Positions 39,395 through 46,923 of a stretch of DNA of 64,000 bases are shown here, piece by piece. The notes under the pieces were generated by a model, which saw only the letters and a program-made list of their open reading frames with translations, was not told where the DNA came from and searched no databases. How positions within the stretch are numbered: position 1 is the stretch's first letter; every line of letters begins with the position of its first letter. Made by a program: the position numbers and the translations under genes. Source of the DNA: Rhodanobacteraceae bacterium (GTDB lineage Bacteria > Pseudomonadota > Gammaproteobacteria > Xanthomonadales > SZUA-5); the NCBI GenBank assembly GCA_024234055.1, contig JACKOW010000008.1, positions 62,001-126,000 on the forward strand, in the 5' to 3' direction.

Positions 39395-39496
39395 GAGGGC
39401 ACGAGGGCGCGAGGGCATGAGGGCACGCGACAGCGAGCCCCGGCCACTCCGGCTTTTGCGTGCCCTCGCGCCCTCGTGCCCGCGTGCCCTCGTCCC
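39395..39496. repeat. Inverted octamer arrays between ccmD and ccmE
   Basis: GAGGGCAC, GAGGGCGC, GAGGGCAT, GAGGGCAC (39395-39426) are answered after a ~33-nt spacer by GTGCCCTC, GCGCCCTC, GTGCCCGC, GTGCCCTC (39460-39491). The operon transcript would fold into a 30-bp-class GC-rich stem between ccmD and ccmE. The ccmE ribosome-binding site (AGGAA near 39514) is outside it. Confidence 0.9.
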
Positions 39497-39522
39497 AATC
39501 AAACCTCTATGGCAGGAACACC

Positions 39523-39981
39523 ATGAACCCTATCCGCCGCCGTCGCCTCATGTTGATCGTCGGTCTGGTTCTCGGCATCGGTGCCGCGACCGGGCTGGCC
39601 CTGACCGCACTCAAGGAAAACGTCAACCACTTCTACAGTCCCAGTGACGTGCTCGCCGGCAGCGTGCCTGAGGGCCGCACCTTCCGCCTCGGCGGCGTGG
39701 TACTGGAAGGCAGTACAAAGCGCGACGGCGGCACGCTCCGGGCGCATTTTGTGGTGACCGATCGCTTCAAGAATCTGCCGGTGGAGTTTGAAGGCATCCT
39801 GCCGGACCTGTTCAAGGAGGGTCAGAGCGTGATCGCCACCGGTGTGCTGCAGGCCGGCGGCGTGTTCCATGCCAAGGAAGTGCTGGCCAAGCACGATGAG
39901 AACTACATGCCCAAGGAAGTGGCGGAAGCCATTGCCAAGGGCAAGGCCGAGAAAGCCAGCCATGAGGCGCAAACGCCATGA
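39523..39981 (+). CDS. ccmE: Periplasmic heme chaperone CcmE
   Basis: CcmE binds heme covalently through a His and delivers it to CcmFH. The 152-residue protein has an N-terminal anchor (RRRRLMLIVGLVLGIGAATGLALTALK), the OB-fold pattern NVNHFYSPSDVLAG...FRLGGVVLEGS, the heme-binding His in AKHDENYMPKEV, and the Tyr four residues later. The start at 39523 is chosen by the anchor. Its end overlaps ccmF by 4 bp. Confidence 0.97.
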   Translation: MNPIRRRRLMLIVGLVLGIGAATGLALTALKENVNHFYSPSDVLAGSVPEGRTFRLGGVVLEGSTKRDGGTLRAHFVVTDRFKNLPVEFEGILPDLFKEGQSVIATGVLQAGGVFHAKEVLAKHDENYMPKEVAEAIAKGKAEKASHEAQTP

Positions 39982-41969
39982 TGCCGGAATTGGGACAGGT
40001 CTTTCTGATACTGGCGCTGCTGCTGGCCGTGGTCCAGGCGGTCGTGCCGATGATCGGCGCCCAACTGGGGGATGCCGCGCTGATGCGGGTGGCCCGACCG
40101 GCCGCCTACGGCCAGTTCGTGTTTCTGGTCGGCGCCTATCTGATCCTGACCTTCGGCTTCATCAACCAGGATTTCTCGATTGCCTACGTGGCCCAGAACT
40201 CCAATCTGCAGTTGCCGATGCACTATCGCTTCAGCGCGGTCTGGGGCGCCCACGAAGGTTCGCTGCTGCTGTGGGTGCTGATCCTGAGTCTGTGGACGGT
40301 GGCTCTGGCAGTGTTCAGTGGCAAGCTGCCACAACGCTTCATCTCCAGGGCGCTGGCCACGCTGGGCGTGATCTCGATCGGCTTCCTGAGTTTCCTGGCC
40401 TTCACCAGCAACCCCTTTGAACGCCATGTGCCGGCCCTGCCGGACGGCAACGACCTGAACCCGCTGCTGCAGGACTTCGGGCTGATCGTGCATCCGCCCA
40501 TGCTGTACATGGGCTATGTCGGCTTCGCCGTGGCCTTTGCCTTTGCCGTGGCCGCGCTGCTGGACGGTCGGGTCGACCGCCAGTGGGTGCGCTGGTCGCG
40601 CCCGTGGACCAACGTGGCCTGGGGTTTTCTCACGCTGGGCATCGCGCTCGGCAGCTGGTGGGCCTATTACGAACTGGGCTGGGGCGGCTGGTGGTTCTGG
40701 GATCCGGTCGAAAACGCCTCCTTCATGCCCTGGTTGGTGGGCACGGCGCTGATCCACTCGCAGGCGGTCACCGAAAAGCGCGGCACCTTTGCCGCCTGGA
40801 CGCTGCTGCTGGCCATCGCCGCCTTCTCGCTGAGTCTCCTCGGTACCTTCCTGGTGCGCTCAGGCGTGCTCACCAGCGTGCATGCCTTCGCCAGTGATCC
40901 AGCCCGCGGCACCTTCATCCTGATCTTCCTGGCCATCGTCGCTGGCGGCGCCCTCACGCTGTACGCGATTCGCGCACCGCGACTGCAGGCGGCGCCCTCG
41001 GTCGGCCTGTATTCGCGTGAAGGCCTGCTGCTGGCCAACAACATCCTGCTGGCCACCGCCTGTGCCATGGTCTTGATCGGCACACTCTATCCGCTGGTGG
41101 CCGAAGCCTTCGACTGGGGCAAGATCTCGGTGGGCCCGCCCTACTTCGGCCTGATGTTCACGGTGTTGATGGCGCCGCTGGTGGCGCTGGTGCCTTTCGG
41201 CCCGCTGACCCGCTGGAAAGGTGATTCGATCACCACGGTGACGCTGGCGCTGCGCAGTGCATTGGCGCTGGCAGCGGTCATCGGCGCGCTGGCCTGGATC
41301 TTCCAGCGCGAACTGCCGATCCGCGCGGTCCTCGGCATCACCCTTGGCGCCTGGGTCATGCTCGGCACCGTGGTCTTCATCCTGCGCCGGATGCGCACTG
41401 CCGGTACCGGCAAGCGCTTCACCGCCGAGATGATCGGCATGGGCCTGGCCCACGCTGGCCTCGGCGTGTTCGTCATCGGCGTCATGGTCACCGATTCACT
41501 GAACGTCGAGCGGGACGTGCGCCTGAGCCCGGGCGACACCGCCGAAGTGGCCGGCTACGAGATCGCCTTCATCAGCCTGCGCCATGAAGAGGGTGCCAAT
41601 TACATCGCCGATGAAGGCGTCTTCGAGATCCGCCGCAATGGCAAGACCCTGAGCGAGCAGCGGCCGCAGAAGCGTCAGTACCTGCGCGGTCAGGTCATGA
41701 CTGAAGCCGCCATCGATGCCGGCTTCTTCGCCGACTTCTATATCGCCATGGGCGAACCGCTGGAGAACGGCCAGGCCTGGGCCGTGCGTCTGTACTACAA
41801 GCCGATGATCCGCTGGGTCTGGCTGGGCGCGCTGCTGATGATGCTGGGCGGTCTGATTGCGGCCACCGAACGTCGCTTGCGGCAAACCGTGGTGACCCGG
41901 GAGTCGGAGAAGGCCAACGCCGACGATGTGGTGCCGATCGGGGCCGTGCAGGCGTCGGAGCGCGCATGA
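39978..41969 (+). CDS. ccmF: Cytochrome c heme lyase subunit CcmF
   Basis: CcmF, with CcmH and CcmI, ligates heme to apocytochrome c. The 663-residue membrane protein has about 15 helices, the WWD-domain motif WGGWWFWDPVENASFMPWLVGTALIHSQAV, conserved His in LIVHPPMLYMGYVGFAVAFAFAVAALL, GAHEGSLLLWVLILSLW, and the C-terminal periplasmic domain with EVAGYEIAFISL. The length is typical. It overlaps both neighbours by ATGA. Confidence 0.97.
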   Translation: MMPELGQVFLILALLLAVVQAVVPMIGAQLGDAALMRVARPAAYGQFVFLVGAYLILTFGFINQDFSIAYVAQNSNLQLPMHYRFSAVWGAHEGSLLLWVLILSLWTVALAVFSGKLPQRFISRALATLGVISIGFLSFLAFTSNPFERHVPALPDGNDLNPLLQDFGLIVHPPMLYMGYVGFAVAFAFAVAALLDGRVDRQWVRWSRPWTNVAWGFLTLGIALGSWWAYYELGWGGWWFWDPVENASFMPWLVGTALIHSQAVTEKRGTFAAWTLLLAIAAFSLSLLGTFLVRSGVLTSVHAFASDPARGTFILIFLAIVAGGALTLYAIRAPRLQAAPSVGLYSREGLLLANNILLATACAMVLIGTLYPLVAEAFDWGKISVGPPYFGLMFTVLMAPLVALVPFGPLTRWKGDSITTVTLALRSALALAAVIGALAWIFQRELPIRAVLGITLGAWVMLGTVVFILRRMRTAGTGKRFTAEMIGMGLAHAGLGVFVIGVMVTDSLNVERDVRLSPGDTAEVAGYEIAFISLRHEEGANYIADEGVFEIRRNGKTLSEQRPQKRQYLRGQVMTEAAIDAGFFADFYIAMGEPLENGQAWAVRLYYKPMIRWVWLGALLMMLGGLIAATERRLRQTVVTRESEKANADDVVPIGAVQASERA

Positions 41970-42490
41970 ACGCACGTGCGCTGATTCCCCTGGCCGTCTT
42001 CATCGGCATCGGCGGCATTCTCTGGAGCGGCATCGGCAAGGATCCGCACCTGGTGCCCTCGCCGCTGGTAAACAAGCCCGTGCCCGAATTCTCGGCGCCG
42101 GCCCTGGCCGATCCACAGCGCCAGATCACCCGCGCGTCGCTGCTGGGCCAGCCCTATCTGCTCAACGTATTCGCCAGCTGGTGCGTGAGTTGCCGGGTCG
42201 AGCATCCGGTGCTGATGGAATACGCCAGGCGCGGCGAGCTGAAACTGATCGGATTCAACTGGAAGGACGCTCCCGAGGACGCCAATCGCTGGCTGGCGCA
42301 GTTCGGCGATCCCTATGCCGACATCCTGACCGACTTCGACGGCCGCCTGGGCATTGATTTCGGCGTCTACGGCGCGCCGGAGACCTTCGTCATCGGCGCC
42401 GATGGCACCGTGCTCTACAAACAGGTCGGCCCGCTCAGCGTCGACGACATCGAAAACACCATCAAGCCGATGCTGGCGGGGAACAAGTGA
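41966..42490 (+). CDS. ccmG: Thiol:disulfide interchange protein CcmG/DsbE
   Basis: A periplasmic, membrane-anchored reductant that keeps the CXXCH motifs of apocytochrome c reduced. The 174-residue protein has an N-terminal anchor (LIPLAVFIGIGGILWSGIG), thioredoxin active site NVFASWCVSCRVEHP (CVSC; E. coli CcmG has CPTC), and the acidic/proline features FGVYGAPETFVIGADG (cis-Pro in GAPET). The stop overlaps the ccmH ATG (TGATG). Confidence 0.96.
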   Translation: MNARALIPLAVFIGIGGILWSGIGKDPHLVPSPLVNKPVPEFSAPALADPQRQITRASLLGQPYLLNVFASWCVSCRVEHPVLMEYARRGELKLIGFNWKDAPEDANRWLAQFGDPYADILTDFDGRLGIDFGVYGAPETFVIGADGTVLYKQVGPLSVDDIENTIKPMLAGNK

Positions 42491-43104
42491 TGCAGAGAAC
42501 AGGGGCACGGGGCATGGGGCAAGAGAGCTTCCCCGCGTCGCGAGACGCTGAGGGCCACGAATCCACCGGAATCCCTTTCTGGTTGGGCCGTGACCCTATT
42601 CCGGACGTTGCCAGCACCTGTTCTTCCCGTGCCCACAGCCCCCTGCCCCCTGCCCCGCTCCATCTTTGGGTCCGGGGCCTCGGCCTCGCACTGTTGCTGC
42701 TGCTCGCGACCTTGCCCGCATTCGCCATCGACCCGATGCCCTTCGAGGATCGAGCCGAAGAAGTGCGCTTTCAGAATCTGCTGCGCGAGTTGCGCTGTCT
42801 GCAGTGTCAGAATCAGACCCTGGCCGATTCCGATGCCGATATCGCCCGGCAGTTGCGGGAAGAGATTTTCCGGATGATGAACGAAGGCCAGTCGGACGCG
42901 CAGATCAAGGATTTCCTGACTGCACGTTACGGCGACTTCGTGCTCTACAAGCCACCGGTCAAGAGCGGCACCTGGCTGCTGTGGTTTGGCCCTTTTCTGA
43001 TTCTTGCCGGCGCCGCCACGGCGCTGGTGGTCCATTTGCGCAAACGCCGCGGTGTCGCCGCGGCCCCGGCTGCCAATCAGGCACGGGATGAGGAGGATTG
43101 GTGA
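42490..43104 (+). CDS. ccmH: Cytochrome c maturation protein CcmH with repeat-derived N-terminal extension
   Basis: CcmH/CycL is a thioredoxin-like thiol reductant for apocytochrome c. The mature part is normal: signal LHLWVRGLGLALLLLLATLPAFA, then IDPMPFEDRAEEVRFQNLLRELRCLQCQNQTLADSDADIARQLREEIFRMM (active site RCLQCQNQ, LRCxxC) and a C-terminal membrane helix (WLLWFGPFLILAGAATALVV). But about 56 residues precede the signal, encoded by a repeat element (42495-42662) running in frame from the ATG at 42490. No ATG or GTG lies in frame between the repeat and the signal; one TTG (in FWLGRD) is internal. The true start could be a rare codon. Confidence 0.9.
   Translation: MQRTGARGMGQESFPASRDAEGHESTGIPFWLGRDPIPDVASTCSSRAHSPLPPAPLHLWVRGLGLALLLLLATLPAFAIDPMPFEDRAEEVRFQNLLRELRCLQCQNQTLADSDADIARQLREEIFRMMNEGQSDAQIKDFLTARYGDFVLYKPPVKSGTWLLWFGPFLILAGAATALVVHLRKRRGVAAAPAANQARDEEDW
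42495..42662. repeat. G-rich/C-rich repeat element inside the 5' end of ccmH
   Basis: Begins ACAGGGGCACGGGGCATGGGGCA (42498 on, 7-bp periodicity of the GGGGCAC type) and ends CCGTGCCCACAGCCCCCTGCCCCCTGCCCCGCTCC (about 42628-42661), the complement of the same heptamers. The ~100-bp centre is unrelated to coding sequence of CcmH homologues. It preserves the reading frame (no stop in 56 codons). Confidence 0.75.
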
Positions 43105-44393
43105 GTTTCAGTTTCTGGTTTCTTGCAGCGCTGCTGATCCTGGCCACGCTGGCGGTACTGCTGTGGCCCTTGCTGCGCCAGCCCCGCTCCGGTGCCATCG
43201 CCACTCAGACGGCCCTGCTGCGCGAGCAGCTGGACGCCTTGAAGTCGGCCCATGCCTCCGGGCTGATCGATGACGCCAGCTTTCAGACGCGGCAGCAGGC
43301 TCTCAGCGCCGCCGCACTGGCGCTGATCGACAGCCCGTCCAGCAACCCGGCACGGAGCACGCTGGCGGCGCGTGCCACCGCGCTGATCCTGGTGTTGCTG
43401 ATTCCGCTGACCACGCTGTGGCTGTACCAGAAGATCGGTACCCCGCATGCGCTGACCTTTGCCGGTATCAGCGCCAGCGCTGCGCCGGATGCCGCCGGCG
43501 GCGCCTCGACCAGCAATGCCCCGGATCTGGCCAAGGCGGCTGATTCGCTGGCAGCCAAGATGAAGGACAATCCCGAAGACGGTCAGGGCTGGGTGCTGCT
43601 TGGCCGCACCTATCGGGCCATCGAGCGCTTTCCCGAAGCCAGCGCCGCCTACGCAAAGGCTCTGCCGCTGATCGATGACGATGCCGATGTGCTGGCCGAG
43701 GCGGCCGAGGCGCTGGGGCTGTCATCGTCGCCACGATCGCTGTCTGGCGAACCGGAAGCACTGGTCGACCGCGCACTGAAAGTTCAACCGGACAACCAGA
43801 ACGCGCTGTTCCTGAAGGGCCTGGCGCGGGCGCAGGCCAATGATCCCGAGACCGCCGAAGCGATCTGGGAAAAGCTGCTGGCACTGATGGAACCAGGCAC
43901 ACCGGCGCAGTCAGCCGTGGTCGAACAGCTCAATGTGGTACGCCGACAACTGGGCAAGGAGCCGCAGGCGCTGCCAGCGATGCCGACCGGAACGCCTGCC
44001 GTGGCCGCTGCAGCTGCCGCATCTGCGGCGCCTGCCAGCAGCGCAACGGCGGCCGGCATCGACGTCAACGTCAGCATCGCCCCCGAATTGGCCGCCCGCA
44101 TTCAACCCAGCGATGTGCTGTTTGTGTTCGCCCGCGCCGAGGCCGGGCCGCCGGCGCCGTTGGCGATCCAGCGACTGGCCGCCAGCCAGCTGCCGATCAC
44201 GATCCGTCTGGACGAGACCATGGGCATGATCGCGGGCATGTCGCTGGCGCAGTTCCCGAGGGTGATCATTGGCGCCCGTGTGTCCAAGTCCGGCAATGCA
44301 CAAGCGTCGCCCGGCGATCTGGAGGGCCTGAGCGCCGCGCTCGACTGGCGTGCTGCCGGCAAGGTCGACATCGTCATCAGCACGGTCAAATAG
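43101..44393 (+). CDS. ccmI: Cytochrome c maturation protein CcmI
   Basis: CcmI presents apocytochrome c to the CcmFH lyase. The GTG at 43101 overlaps the ccmH stop (GTGA) with AGGAGG at 43091-43096, giving 430 aa. Two N-terminal transmembrane helices (FSFWFLAALLILATLAVLLWPLL and LAARATALILVLLIPLTTLWLYQ) flank a cytoplasmic loop with a coiled-coil. The periplasmic part has TPRs (DNPEDGQGWVLLGRTYRAIERFPEASAAYAKAL) and an Ala-rich linker to a C-terminal domain (IDVNVSIAPELAARIQPSDVLFVFARA...). It is the last gene of the operon. Confidence 0.95.
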   Translation: MSFSFWFLAALLILATLAVLLWPLLRQPRSGAIATQTALLREQLDALKSAHASGLIDDASFQTRQQALSAAALALIDSPSSNPARSTLAARATALILVLLIPLTTLWLYQKIGTPHALTFAGISASAAPDAAGGASTSNAPDLAKAADSLAAKMKDNPEDGQGWVLLGRTYRAIERFPEASAAYAKALPLIDDDADVLAEAAEALGLSSSPRSLSGEPEALVDRALKVQPDNQNALFLKGLARAQANDPETAEAIWEKLLALMEPGTPAQSAVVEQLNVVRRQLGKEPQALPAMPTGTPAVAAAAAASAAPASSATAAGIDVNVSIAPELAARIQPSDVLFVFARAEAGPPAPLAIQRLAASQLPITIRLDETMGMIAGMSLAQFPRVIIGARVSKSGNAQASPGDLEGLSAALDWRAAGKVDIVISTVK

Positions 44394-44402
44394 CGCCGCG
44401 GG

Positions 44403-44445
44403 CCGGCGGCAAATGGTTTGCCGGTAGGCGGGCGTCTCGCCTACT
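44403..44445. terminator. Possible bidirectional terminator hairpins
   Basis: Between convergent ccmI and the cation transporter gene are two small hairpins: CGGCAAA-TGG-TTTGCCG-like (44407-44423) and GTAGGCG..CGCCTAC (44424-44444). Neither is followed by a clear U-run, so this is a weak call; the second overlaps the transporter stop codon. Confidence 0.4.
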
Positions 44446-45337
44446 GCCCGCAGGCCACCTCAGACGGCGCCCGGTTGACCTGCAGGGTGATGTGATCGAT
44501 ATGGAAGCGGGCATTCAGCAACGCTGATGCCTGCTGGTAGAAATCGTCCTCGGGCGGACCTTCAGGCCGGATCAGGTGCGCGGTGAGCGCGATCTCGGTG
44601 CTGCCCATGGCCCAGATGTGCAGATCGTGCACGCGTTCGACTCCGGGCAGGGCTTCGAGCGCACCGCGCACCTCGGCCAGATCGATCTGATCGGGTACAC
44701 CATCGAAGAGCAGATGCAGGGATTGCCGAAACAGGCCCCAGGTGCCGACCACGATGACCACGGCGATGGCCAGACTCAGCAGCGGGTCCAGCCATTGCCA
44801 GCCGAAGGCCAGCACCAGCACACCGGCAACGACCACACCCAGCGATACCAGCGCATCGGCCGCCATATGCAGGAAGGCACCCTGGATGTTGAGATCGTGC
44901 TCGCGCCCGCGCAGGAACAGCAGCGCCGTGGCCGTGTTGACGACAATGCCGACGCCCGCCACCCAGATCAGGGTCATGCCCGGCACCGGCGCCGGCACAG
45001 TCAGCCGCTGCAAGGCCTCCCAGGTGAGCGCACCCATCGCCATCAGCAACAGCAAGGCATTGAAGAAGGCCGCCAGGATGCTGGCACGTTTCCAGCCATA
45101 GGTATGGCGCTCATCGGGGCGCAATCGCGCCGCTGCGGCGCCGGCCCAGGCCAGCACCAGCCCGATGACATCACTGAAGTTGTGCCCGGCGTCGGCCAGC
45201 AGTGCCAGGGAACCCGTCTTCCAGCCATACCACGCCTCGACCAGGACATAGATCAGATTCAGCGAGATGCCGATGACAAAGGCCCGGCTGGTGGACTCGG
45301 GACTCGGCGGATGGTGGTGGTGTGCGTGCGCGGTCAT
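44441..45337 (-). CDS. Cation diffusion facilitator family transporter
   Basis: A 298-residue zinc/cobalt/cadmium-type proton antiporter of the inner membrane, from the ATG at 45337. It has a His-rich N-terminus (MTAHAHHHHPP), six helices, the metal-site signature LALLADAGHNFSDVIGLVLAW (HxxxD) in helix II and FLHMAADALVSLGVVVAG (HxxxD) in helix V, and a C-terminal cytoplasmic metal-binding domain (VERVHDLHIWAMGSTEIALTAHLI). HDLHIWA is the CzcD-type mark. Its ATG overlaps the upstream gspF-like stop (TGATG). Confidence 0.95.
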   Translation of the reverse strand: MTAHAHHHHPPSPESTSRAFVIGISLNLIYVLVEAWYGWKTGSLALLADAGHNFSDVIGLVLAWAGAAAARLRPDERHTYGWKRASILAAFFNALLLLMAMGALTWEALQRLTVPAPVPGMTLIWVAGVGIVVNTATALLFLRGREHDLNIQGAFLHMAADALVSLGVVVAGVLVLAFGWQWLDPLLSLAIAVVIVVGTWGLFRQSLHLLFDGVPDQIDLAEVRGALEALPGVERVHDLHIWAMGSTEIALTAHLIRPEGPPEDDFYQQASALLNARFHIDHITLQVNRAPSEVACGQ

Positions 45338-46314
45338 CAATAGTCCGGCCGAGTCACCGGCGCGAAGCCCGCGAAGATTCCCTGCGCCATCCACACCGCC
45401 AGCACGACGTACAGCAGACGCGGAATCCAGGTCGCCAGGGTATCGGTGCGCTCGGCCACCAGCTTGCCTTCGGCCTGGGCGTAGCGCGCCAGCAATTGCG
45501 GCAGTTCGCCGCTGCCTTCGCCGGTGGCGATCATGCCAACCACCGCAGAATTGCCCGGATAGGCCAGCGCGCTGACCGCCTGGGCCAGTGTCTGCCCGGA
45601 TTGCAGTCGCGGCAAGAGCTGGCCATAGTCATCGCGAACCGCTTCCACGGTCAGCGTGTCGACCGCGACCGGCACGGCATCGAACATGGCCACGCCGCTG
45701 CCCAGCAGCAGCGCCAGATTCTCGAAGAATACCTGCGCCTGGCGCCGCACCATCAGTTCGCCCAGCACCGGCAGCCTGAGCGCCAAGGACTCCAGGGCAG
45801 CCCGCCCCGAGCCGCCGGAGCCGTGGGCGTAGCGCCGGGCCGCGTACTGGAGCACGGCCATGATCCCGGCCAGCGCCAGCAGCCGGCCCAGCGATTGCAT
45901 CAGATAGGCACCGCCACCGATGTTCCCGGCGATCAGGGCCGGCAAAGGTAACAGGAACAGTGCCAATGCAAACACCGCGAGCGGGAACAGCAAGCGCGCC
46001 CGCATCTGCTTGCTGCGGCGAGCCTGCGCCGCCGCCGCGGCGCCCAGGCGCTCATGCGCAATTGCCGGACTGCCGGCCTCGATGGCGGCACGCAAGACTG
46101 CCGTTTCCAACGGCGTGAACAGCCCGACCGTGGCCTGCGCCAGGTTCCGGCCCTTGCCCAGCGCTGCCAGCACCGGTGCCCACCGCGACTGCTGCGCCGC
46201 TGAGCCGCGAAGCAAGCCCACCGCCTGCGCCACCGGCAAACCCGCACGCTCCAGCGCCGCCAGTTGTGCATGCACCTCGGCGCGTTCGGACGCCGTCAGC
46301 GGACCACGAGTCAT
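45337..46314 (-). CDS. Orphan type II secretion F (GspF) domain protein
   Basis: A 325-residue membrane protein starting at 46314 (MTRGPLTASERAEVHAQLAALERAGLPVAQAVGLL). Two T2SF repeats are recognisable, around LAALERAGLPVAQAV...LETAVLRAAIEAGSPAIAHERL and VFFENLALLLGSGVAMFDAV...SAVVGMIATGEGSGELPQLLARYA, with three hydrophobic segments. GspF/PilC proteins are platform proteins of type II secretion and type IV pili, but no GspE, GspG or pilin gene lies in the window. It sits between the cation transporter and an FMN protein in a tightly overlapping operon, so it may be a stray or a specialised copy. Confidence 0.88.
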   Translation of the reverse strand: MTRGPLTASERAEVHAQLAALERAGLPVAQAVGLLRGSAAQQSRWAPVLAALGKGRNLAQATVGLFTPLETAVLRAAIEAGSPAIAHERLGAAAAAQARRSKQMRARLLFPLAVFALALFLLPLPALIAGNIGGGAYLMQSLGRLLALAGIMAVLQYAARRYAHGSGGSGRAALESLALRLPVLGELMVRRQAQVFFENLALLLGSGVAMFDAVPVAVDTLTVEAVRDDYGQLLPRLQSGQTLAQAVSALAYPGNSAVVGMIATGEGSGELPQLLARYAQAEGKLVAERTDTLATWIPRLLYVVLAVWMAQGIFAGFAPVTRPDY

Positions 46315-46838
46315 GGACGATCGACCGTCGGCGGCGGCGACTCCATGCGCAACACCCGCACCGTCTGGAACTCGCTGACCAGCCGATAGCAACTCACTTC
46401 CACCCGCATCAGCACGCAATCGGGTGATGCGACGAAGTCCTGCAGACCCGGATGCTTGCCCAGAAACAGTGACAGATAGGCCGCGCGCTCGTCGGCCACC
46501 ATGGCCACCGCCCGTCCGAACACTGACAGCGCCGTCGCCCGTTGATAGTCGACAGGATCATTGCTGCGGTCATCGATCAGGAAGGACACCAGCGCATTGC
46601 TCATGAGGTTGGCGTGCTTCTGGGTTTCCCTGAAGGTCGCAAACACCAGGTAGCGCAGATCGTCGGTGTGGGCGAAGGCCATCAGGCTGGTGTAGGGCTG
46701 CGCGTCCTGCTGCGTGGCCATGACGCCCTGCAGCTGCGCCGACAGCAGCCGATGGATCTGTTGCTCGATGGAGTCGATCTGCACGGTCAGGGTGGCTCCG
46801 GAATCGCAGAGCGCAGTCTCACACACTGCGCCAAGCAT
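46311..46838 (-). CDS. Pyridoxamine 5'-phosphate oxidase-family split-barrel protein
   Basis: A 175-residue cytoplasmic protein with the FMN-binding split-barrel pattern: IHRLLSAQLQGVMATQQDAQPYTSLMAFAHTDDLRYLVFATFRETQKHANLMSNALVSFLIDDRSNDPVDYQRATALSVFGRAV and a C-terminal VLMRVEVSCYRLVSEFQTVRVLRM. The pattern resembles general-stress/heme-utilisation HugZ-like and Rv1155-like proteins more than true PdxH. The N-terminal ~20 residues may be too long (start uncertain). The 4-bp overlap with the gspF-like gene indicates an operon. Confidence 0.8.
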   Translation of the reverse strand: MLGAVCETALCDSGATLTVQIDSIEQQIHRLLSAQLQGVMATQQDAQPYTSLMAFAHTDDLRYLVFATFRETQKHANLMSNALVSFLIDDRSNDPVDYQRATALSVFGRAVAMVADERAAYLSLFLGKHPGLQDFVASPDCVLMRVEVSCYRLVSEFQTVRVLRMESPPPTVDRP

Positions 46839-46923
46839 GCGAACCGCCGGGCGCTGGAATCAGCTCGGTGTATCGAGTGCCGATTCCAGCCTCCTGAGCC
46901 GACGAATCATCGGTCACGCAAGA

